Below are positions 1 through 4,046 of a stretch of 5,023 nucleotides of DNA, in pieces. Position numbers and translations under genes: made by a program. Under the pieces are notes generated by a model, which was not told the origin of the DNA, made no database searches, and was given only the letters and a program-made list of their open reading frames with translations. The stretch's first letter is position 1. Each line of letters starts with the position of its first letter. The DNA comes from Robiginitomaculum sp. (GTDB lineage: Bacteria; Pseudomonadota; Alphaproteobacteria; Caulobacterales; Maricaulaceae), in assembly GCA_002733485.1 (NCBI GenBank), contig NVVU01000055.1, forward strand, positions 1 through 5,023, read 5' to 3'.

Positions 1-2
1 CC

Positions 3-56
3 GAAGCAGAGCAGAATTATTATGCAGCACTCGACAAAATCCCGAAAGCTGCATAA
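3..56 (+). CDS. C-terminal fragment of IS3-family-type transposase (OrfB), 5' truncated by window
   Basis: An open frame enters from the left edge and codes for 17 residues, EAEQNYYAALDKIPKAA, before TAA at 54-56. The Glu-rich, aromatic (YY) and Ala-rich tail resembles the extreme C-terminus of many IS3-family OrfB transposases, which carry out DDE-type strand transfer; the catalytic core lies outside the window. The call rests mainly on the IS-like terminal repeat immediately downstream, because 17 residues alone are too few to identify a protein. It is not possible to say whether the transposase is intact. Confidence 0.6.
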   Translation, partial: EAEQNYYAALDKIPKAA

Positions 57-66
57 CTTAAACTAA

Positions 67-95
67 CCAGCCTCCGGTAAACCCGGGGCGGTTCA
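67..95 (+). repeat. Terminal inverted repeat (right) of the IS element
   Basis: The GC-rich segment from CCAGCCTCCGG to GGCGGTTCA stands out from the AT-rich DNA on its right. Its outer end, read inward on the minus strand, is TGAACCGCCCCGGGTTTACC, matching the usual TGAACC-type tip of IS3-family ends. The outer edge is placed at 95, the A of TTCA. The partner repeat is off the window, so its exact length is a guess. Confidence 0.62.
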
Positions 96-143
96 ATTTG
101 CTTTCAAAGACGGTTTCTTGAGTGGATAGCTGGCTTGAAGGGG

Positions 144-1307
144 TCATTTTACGTTGGATTTTTGCAATTCAACGGAATGTGTGCCTTTAGAGAGAGTGTC
201 AATAATAGATTTTCCTATAACTCTCGCAAGAGCAACCGGAACTGCATTTCCTATCTGCCTCATCCCTTCTGTCCAAGCGCCCGTTATTTCGTAATTTTCT
301 GGAAAGGTTTGTAGTAGTTTACCTTCATGAACAGTGAAATATCTTATGCTTCCGTCCTCATATCTAATCATGTTCTCACCCCCGGGCACCCCGTGTACAC
401 CAGCTTTTAAAGTTTTGGCCGGTAGGTCAATAAAGCTACCTGTGTGCCCCGGATAGCTTTTTGCTCCATCTTTGAAGGTATGGGCAGGAATATTGTGCTC
501 GGAATTGGGGTGAGGAACATTTCCTAATGCATCCCGAACAGTACGCCATGGTAAAACCTTACTTGGGAAAAGAGCAAGCTGCTGTCCATTTTTTAAGATA
601 TTTTGATGGCGTGATACAGTATATTTGCCCTTTTTCAATTTGTGTTTGATCCAATATTCATTAGACAAATTTTGGTGCTGCACGAGAATAGTTTTGGAAT
701 GTGTTGGTTCGGGAAAAGACCAGTCAGCTTTGATATCAGACCTAAATCCAACAATAAAAACTCTCTCTCGAGTTTGTGGCACCCCATAATCTGCAGCATT
801 TAATAACCTAAACTGAACTTTGTACTCTGAGGAAATTTTGTTATTTTCAGCCATGTTTTTCAAAAGCAGAAAATTTCTTTCCCAACAATCTTCACTGGAA
901 GAGAAGCTAGGGTAGGTTAGCCTTAGCAAAATATACTCAAAATAATCTGAGAAAGATTTCCTCAGCAAACCTTTTACATTTTCAAAAATAAACCCTTTAG
1001 GTTTTAGTTCCCGGATGGCTTGCACCGCATAAGGGAACATATCTCGATTGTCAGCGCTTGCTTTATGTTTTCCACCCAAAGAAAACGGCTGGCAAGGGGG
1101 GCCGCCTGCAACAAAATCAATCTGGTTGATTTTTTCAAAGGAAAAGTCTCTTATATCACCTTCAAAAACCAGTTCCGGGTTAAAGTTTTTCCGCAGGGTT
1201 TTGCAAGCTTGCTTATTAAATTCCACCAACTGAACATGTCGGAAACCCACTTGGCTCAATCCCAAAGCCAGTCCGCCTGCACCAGAAAATATTTCTAAAG
1301 TTCTCAT
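144..1307 (-). CDS. DNA (cytosine-5-)-methyltransferase of an Eco29kI-type R-M system
   Basis: This enzyme transfers a methyl group from S-adenosylmethionine to carbon 5 of a cytosine in the R-M target, protecting host DNA from the partner nuclease. The protein is 387 aa, close to the size I recall for M.Eco29kI. All main m5C motifs are present in order: motif I FSGAGG (residues 7-12), motif IV GGPPCQPFS (68-76) with catalytic Cys72, motif VI ENVKG (109-113), motif VIII QTRERVF (178-184), a variable target-recognition region at about 200-290, motif IX around LPAKTL (295-300), and motif X GNAVP (353-357). I place the start at the ATG at 1307-1305, because motif I then begins at residue 7 as usual. 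An in-frame TTG at 1316-1314 would add three residues and overlap the endonuclease gene by 8 bp. The ATG lies one base after the endonuclease stop (TGA-A-ATG) with no strong Shine-Dalgarno site, which suggests translation coupled to the upstream gene. It appears intact. Confidence 0.95.
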   Translation of the reverse strand: MRTLEIFSGAGGLALGLSQVGFRHVQLVEFNKQACKTLRKNFNPELVFEGDIRDFSFEKINQIDFVAGGPPCQPFSLGGKHKASADNRDMFPYAVQAIRELKPKGFIFENVKGLLRKSFSDYFEYILLRLTYPSFSSSEDCWERNFLLLKNMAENNKISSEYKVQFRLLNAADYGVPQTRERVFIVGFRSDIKADWSFPEPTHSKTILVQHQNLSNEYWIKHKLKKGKYTVSRHQNILKNGQQLALFPSKVLPWRTVRDALGNVPHPNSEHNIPAHTFKDGAKSYPGHTGSFIDLPAKTLKAGVHGVPGGENMIRYEDGSIRYFTVHEGKLLQTFPENYEITGAWTEGMRQIGNAVPVALARVIGKSIIDTLSKGTHSVELQKSNVK

Positions 1308-1308
1308 T

Positions 1309-1947
1309 TCAACCAAGCTGGTCCATATGAGTTCGTATTCGTTGTATTATAGTATTTTTTTGATTGGGGCTTTGTGCGCATTTCTTTGCCCATTCCCGTC
1401 CCGGGTGTATAACATCCCAGTCAGATCGAGCTTGGTTGTATCGTCCTTTTCCAGGGTCATGGTTACCGAAGCCATCTAGTTCGGTGTTCCAAAGTGGCTT
1501 GAACAGTCTAATCAATGCAGACTCTACAGTGCTTATCATGCTTGAACTAACACCCTCAAAAATTACAAATCGGCATGAGAAATCCACTGGGTTTATTCCC
1601 GCCCCTTTCTCGATTGTGCGATGATGTTGGCGTAGGCGGCTATTAAGTTCAAACGTATTTTGATTGTCTTTAGGTATTACTCTTGCTTGCCGCCAGCCTG
1701 ATGGAACAGCTTTTCCAACGTATATGGGGTAATCATATTTTATTCTATTCAGCTCCCCATAACGCTCATATGGAGCTGTTTTCCCGGTAAAATATAATGC
1801 ATAAACACCAACCCCAGGAAACTTGACCGCCGGCGGCATTTCGACAACTGGTGTTCCGTTAAAAAAACGAACAGCATCTTTTACAAGTTCATCAAACGCA
1901 TCGTTTTCATAAATGTGGTCATTTCGGTCGAAAGGCGTGGTTTTCAT
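1309..1947 (-). CDS. Eco29kI-family Type II restriction endonuclease (GIY-YIG)
   Basis: A 212-aa endonuclease predicted to cut unmodified CCGCGG, the known target of Eco29kI (CCGC^GG); exact specificity is inferred. The GIY-YIG fold is visible: GVY at 47-49, then PIYVGKA at 74-80. The catalytic set that I remember for R.Eco29kI (Tyr49, Tyr76, Arg104, His108, Glu142, Asn154) is present here at exactly those positions: Y49, Y76, R104 and H108 in SRLRQH, E142 in STVESA, N154 in KPLWN. The block DGFGNHDPGKGRY (158-170) and SDWDVIHPGREWA (175-187) also fit the family, and length matches (about 214 aa). The start is the ATG at 1947-1945; no clear Shine-Dalgarno site precedes it, only an A-rich run. 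It is followed directly by its methyltransferase, so endonuclease-first order and tight coupling are as in Eco29kI. No C (controller) protein gene is seen. It looks complete and active. Confidence 0.95.
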   Translation of the reverse strand: MKTTPFDRNDHIYENDAFDELVKDAVRFFNGTPVVEMPPAVKFPGVGVYALYFTGKTAPYERYGELNRIKYDYPIYVGKAVPSGWRQARVIPKDNQNTFELNSRLRQHHRTIEKGAGINPVDFSCRFVIFEGVSSSMISTVESALIRLFKPLWNTELDGFGNHDPGKGRYNQARSDWDVIHPGREWAKKCAQSPNQKNTIIQRIRTHMDQLG

Positions 1948-2024
1948 TTTTTGTCATTCTATTTATGAATCGAATGCTGACATTACCGGGTAATCCCCGA
2001 TGGGCCAATTAGTTTATAAGCCGT
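1948..2024 (-). promoter_or_regulatory. Leader and probable promoter region of the R-M operon
   Basis: This 77-bp gap separates the ORF-3-family stop from the endonuclease start. Two -10-like hexamers occur on the minus strand: TATAAA (2018-2013) and TAGAAT (1961-1956). Neither has a convincing -35 at 16-18 bp. If TAGAAT were used, transcription would start about at the ATG, giving a nearly leaderless message, which would fit the missing Shine-Dalgarno site. Between them lies a perfect palindrome (separate entry). No terminator for the ORF-3 gene is visible, so readthrough from upstream is possible. Assignments here are weak. Confidence 0.35.
1982..1994. repeat. Perfect 13-bp palindrome upstream of the endonuclease gene
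   Basis: ATTACC-G-GGTAAT is a perfect inverted repeat with 6-bp arms around one central base, 35 bp upstream of the endonuclease ATG and between the two -10-like hexamers. The size and symmetry suit a dimeric regulator's binding site. It has no T-run after it, so it is not a rho-independent terminator. A chance origin is possible in a region of this size. Confidence 0.45.
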
Positions 2025-2573
2025 CTATTTTGCCAGTTTCAGGACGTCGAGTTTGAGTTTTTCAGTTTCGAGTTTGTTGGGTGCAAAGATGTCGCCATGC
2101 CAGTCTTTGAATTTCTTGTGCTCGGAATGTTTTGTATCGGTCATTGCTTCGAGGAACTCTTCATAGCCGGGTGCGCCACCCACATCCTCGGGAGGACATT
2201 TACCATCGGCTTCGGTCAAATTTGGATAAGATTTGCCTGAGTTTGCATCACTGATCTTTCCTGCATCAATCCGGTGCATCCAGTCATCACCAAAATCATA
2301 AAGGTATTGCAGGGTTTTCACATTCGAACGGCTCAGTGCCTCTTCAAGCGTTGTTTCGCTGGCCGGGAGTTCATCACCTCCAAAAGCAGGATCAGGAACG
2401 CCCCAGCGAGAATCCGCAGCCATAAACATATAGAGATGAGCGTTTTCCCAGCCCATGGCTGCCTGAAGCGTTAAATGTAATTGGTCGAGGCGGATGCCAA
2501 GCGGAACCTCAATGATTCGTAATACAGTGGGTTTCACATGTTCAAGAGTGACCGTCAGTTCGATGATTTGCAT
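2025..2573 (-). CDS. Plasmid pRiA4b ORF-3 family protein
   Basis: A 182-aa protein with the hallmarks of the pRiA4b ORF-3-like family, which is common on plasmids, beside transposons and in islands; its biochemical role is unsettled, so none is given. Family signs, in order: the N-terminal strand LTVTLEHVKPTVLR (6-19), the helix with LHLTLQAAMGWENAHLY (32-48), the core YDFGDDWMHRI (92-102), the Cys/Pro segment CPPEDVGGAPGYEEFL (126-141), and a C-terminal HSEHKKFKDW (149-158). There is no signal peptide or membrane segment, so it should be cytoplasmic. The start is the ATG at 2573-2571, supported by AGGGG at 2584-2580, 6 nt away. It sits 77 bp upstream of the endonuclease gene on the same strand, so co-transcription is possible but unproven. 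Length and motif order suggest that the gene is intact. Confidence 0.9.
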   Translation of the reverse strand: MQIIELTVTLEHVKPTVLRIIEVPLGIRLDQLHLTLQAAMGWENAHLYMFMAADSRWGVPDPAFGGDELPASETTLEEALSRSNVKTLQYLYDFGDDWMHRIDAGKISDANSGKSYPNLTEADGKCPPEDVGGAPGYEEFLEAMTDTKHSEHKKFKDWHGDIFAPNKLETEKLKLDVLKLAK

Positions 2574-2584
2574 TTGGCACCCCT
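2574..2584 (-). promoter_or_regulatory. Ribosome binding site of the ORF-3-family gene
   Basis: On the minus strand AGGGG (2584-2580) lies 6 nt before the ATG, a good Shine-Dalgarno match at normal spacing. It fixes the start and contrasts with the endonuclease gene downstream, which has none. Confidence 0.7.
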
Positions 2585-2772
2585 ATTTTGGTATTAGCTT
2601 TGTTGAATGCGTACAAGAGAGTCAACTGTGTCTCTTTGGTCAAGAAAATTCATCCCAACATTCTCCTCTACCTGATTTTGACCATTGATGCAGAAAAGGT
2701 AAAGCCGTGCTTGCTATGTGCTTACTGCAACATATTTCTAGAAAACGACATTGCGCTAAGTCATTGAAAAAA
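2585..2772. other. Gene-free AT-rich spacer between the ORF-3-family gene and tRNA-Arg
   Basis: I find no convincing gene here. On the minus strand a frame of about 39 codons ends at 2596-2594 but matches nothing I know and has no good start. An inverted repeat AAGAGA (2615-2620) / TCTCTT (2631-2636) with a 10-nt loop lies upstream of the ORF-3-family gene. On the minus strand TTGACT overlaps its loop but has no matching -10 at 16-18 bp; TAATAC lies 23 bp further on. The base composition is like the R-M side and unlike the DNA beyond the tRNA. The right edge is a run of six A (2767-2772), read as TTTTTT directly after the tRNA CCA. Confidence 0.5.
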
Positions 2773-2849
2773 TGGCGCGCCGAGGAAGATTCGAACTCCC
2801 GACCCCCAGATTCGTAGTCTGGTGCTCTATCCATCTGAGCTATCGGCGC
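2773..2849 (-). tRNA. tRNA-Arg (anticodon ACG)
   Basis: The 77-nt minus-strand sequence folds into a full cloverleaf. Acceptor arms GCGCCGA and TCGGCGC pair at all seven positions. The D stem is GCTC/GAGC with loop AGATGGATA. The anticodon stem CCAGA/TCTGG encloses CTACGAA, with anticodon ACG (bases 2815-2813), read as ICG for CGU/CGC/CGA arginine codons. The T arm GGGAG-TTCGAAT-CTTCC has one G-U pair. The discriminator is G73, followed by an encoded CCA at 2775-2773. Six T follow the CCA on the minus strand. The 3' end marks the change from GC-rich to AT-rich DNA, fitting the common use of tRNA 3' ends as integration sites. Confidence 0.97.
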
Positions 2850-2954
2850 CTGCCCACCGAAAGGTCATTCCGGCGAAGGCGCGGAACCTAGCGCCGCTGG
2901 AACGCCAAGGCAAGCGCCAGTTCTGGCAATTTCACACCCGAATGCACCTCGTGT
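2850..2954 (-). other. Short spacer between the P1 peptidase stop and tRNA-Arg
   Basis: These 105 bp hold no gene. GCCAG-TT-CTGGC (2916-2927) is a perfect inverted repeat, but its 2-nt loop and lack of a T-run make it a poor terminator. No clear promoter for the tRNA is visible, so the tRNA may be read from upstream or from a non-canonical promoter. Confidence 0.4.
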
Positions 2955-3986
2955 TCAGCCTGGGGCATAATCGCGCCATGCCTTGGCATCACCCAGGCTT
3001 TGCGCTGCATAAACGCCGCGCGCCACGGCGCGGGCCAGACAATCGGCGGCCAGCACACCAAGACGTGTTAAAGCCAGCTCGTCAAGCGTCGGCCCGTCTG
3101 CCGCCCCGGTGGCGATGGCAAAGACAATATCGCCATCAAAGGGGCTGTGCGCCGGGCGAATGGCCCGCGCCAGACCGTCCTGCGCCATAATGGCGAGGCG
3201 TTTGGCCTGTGCCGGGGTAAGGCTGGCCGGGGTGGCCACCACTCCCAGGGTGGTATTTTGCCGCGCCCCGGGGTTCAGCTTGGCTGCGCCCCAGTCATCG
3301 GCATCCACTTGTGGGCTGACGGGCCAGCCTAGGCCGCCAAATTCATCACCCTGCTCGAACGGCGCGGCCCAGAAGTTTTTCGTGCCCGGGACCAGCACCG
3401 ATCCAAAACTGTTCACCGCCGCCAGCGCCCCAACGGCCAGGTGATCGCGAGTAATGATAGAGGCGCTGCCCAGCCCGCCTTTAATCGCGCCCGCCATCGC
3501 GCCATAGCCGGCCCCGGCATTGCCAATGGCAAAATCTGTGCTGGCATTGGCGAGCGCGCGACGTCCCAGATCATGAAAGGGTGGCTCTTCGCCCCAGTTT
3601 TTATCCCCGCCATTGGCAAGGTCATAAAGTATGGCGGCCGGTACAATGGGGGATCTGGGCACCCCCGGCAGATCCATCATGGCAAAGCCGCGCCCGTTGG
3701 CCCCCAATTGCGCGGCTACCGCATCGGCGGCCCCCAGACCATAGGTCGAACCACCCGAGAGCACCAAAGCATCAATACGTTCGACCAGATTGTGCGGGGC
3801 CAGGGCATCGGTCTCGCGGGTGCCGGGGCCACCGCCGCGCACATCCACCGCCGCTATGGCCGGTTCATCACATAGAATAACGGTTACGCCGGTGCGCGCG
3901 CTTTCGTCCTTTGCATTGCCGACCGATATGCCGATAATATCGGTCAGGGCATTGTTTGGCCCCGCAACAGTGTTTTTTGTGCGCAT
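2955..3986 (-). CDS. P1 (S58/DmpA) family peptidase, NylC-like self-processing hydrolase
   Basis: A 343-aa member of the P1 peptidase family (DmpA aminopeptidase, BapA, and 6-aminohexanoate-oligomer hydrolase NylC), which hydrolyse N-terminal residues or amides after cutting themselves into alpha and beta chains. Family signs: TDIIGISVG (15-23), VDVRGGGPGTRETDAL (47-62), VLSGGSTYGLGAADAV (75-90), IGNAGAGYGAMAG (154-166), VGALAAVNSFG (185-195), and ARQNTTLGVVAT (241-252). By comparison with NylC (Asn266/Thr267, from memory) self-cleavage is predicted between Asn244 and Thr245, making Thr245 the nucleophile. DGDIVFAIATG (284-294) fits the beta chain. No signal peptide is seen, so it should be cytoplasmic; the substrate is unknown. 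The ATG at 3986-3984 is chosen because GAGGAA (3999-3994) lies 7 nt upstream and conserved sequence starts soon after. The frame stays open to 4538, but that extension runs antisense to the gamma-glutamyltransferase gene and shows no domain. Confidence 0.92.
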   Translation of the reverse strand: MRTKNTVAGPNNALTDIIGISVGNAKDESARTGVTVILCDEPAIAAVDVRGGGPGTRETDALAPHNLVERIDALVLSGGSTYGLGAADAVAAQLGANGRGFAMMDLPGVPRSPIVPAAILYDLANGGDKNWGEEPPFHDLGRRALANASTDFAIGNAGAGYGAMAGAIKGGLGSASIITRDHLAVGALAAVNSFGSVLVPGTKNFWAAPFEQGDEFGGLGWPVSPQVDADDWGAAKLNPGARQNTTLGVVATPASLTPAQAKRLAIMAQDGLARAIRPAHSPFDGDIVFAIATGAADGPTLDELALTRLGVLAADCLARAVARGVYAAQSLGDAKAWRDYAPG

Positions 3987-4046
3987 GGTGGTTTTCCTCG
4001 GCTTCCAGCGCGTTATGTTTGTCTGAATGATACGCGGGAGCAAGAG
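3987..4046. promoter_or_regulatory. Divergent control region between the P1 peptidase and gamma-glutamyltransferase genes
   Basis: These 60 bp must hold the start signals of both divergent genes. Clear sites are the two Shine-Dalgarno sequences: GAGGAA on the minus strand (3999-3994) and GGGAG on the plus strand (4036-4040, 6 nt before the ATG). TATGTT (4014-4019) is a possible plus-strand -10 with no convincing -35. A weak imperfect dyad, GCGT (4010-4013) with ACGC (4032-4035), spans the centre. With so little room the two promoters must overlap or lie inside the opposing genes. Confidence 0.4.

Larger units (their letters stand above)
1..95 (+). mobile_element. Right end of an IS3-family-like insertion sequence (partial)
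   Basis: The first 95 bases look like the downstream end of an insertion sequence whose body lies left of the window. A short coding tail ends in TAA at 54-56, followed by a 39-base non-coding tail finishing in GGGGCGGTTCA at 85-95. Read on the minus strand the end begins TGAACCGCCCCGGG, a start typical of IS3-family terminal repeats (TG...CA ends); that attribution is from memory. The element ends 48 bp past the methyltransferase stop codon, and its transposase converges on the R-M genes. The target-site duplication cannot be tested because the left end is outside the window. The family call is probable; the exact subgroup is not known. Confidence 0.72.

Noticed and set aside
1020..1624. Plus-strand open frames opposite the R-M genes
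   Set aside because: They are antisense to two genes whose complete catalytic motifs are visible; no domain or ribosome site supports them.
1982..1994. Palindrome as a terminator of the ORF-3-family gene
   Set aside because: The stem is only 6 bp with a single central base and no T-run follows on the minus strand; an operator is the better reading.
2585..2772. Possible small protein gene on the minus strand (frame ending at 2594)
   Set aside because: Only about 39 codons lie between stops, the sole good ATG would give 19 aa, and the sequence matches no family I recognise.
2640..2834. Minus-strand 64-aa open frame across tRNA-Arg and the spacer
   Set aside because: Its first half is translated tRNA sequence, a common artefact, and the rest resembles no known protein.
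2916..2927. GCCAG-TT-CTGGC as a terminator for the P1 peptidase
   Set aside because: The 2-nt loop is too tight for a stable hairpin and no T-run follows in the minus direction.
2822..3875. Several plus-strand open frames (2822-3190, 3109-3444, 3441-3875)
   Set aside because: They lie antisense to the P1 peptidase or over the tRNA, are rich in Arg/Pro/Ala as expected for shadows of GC-rich genes, and show no family motif.
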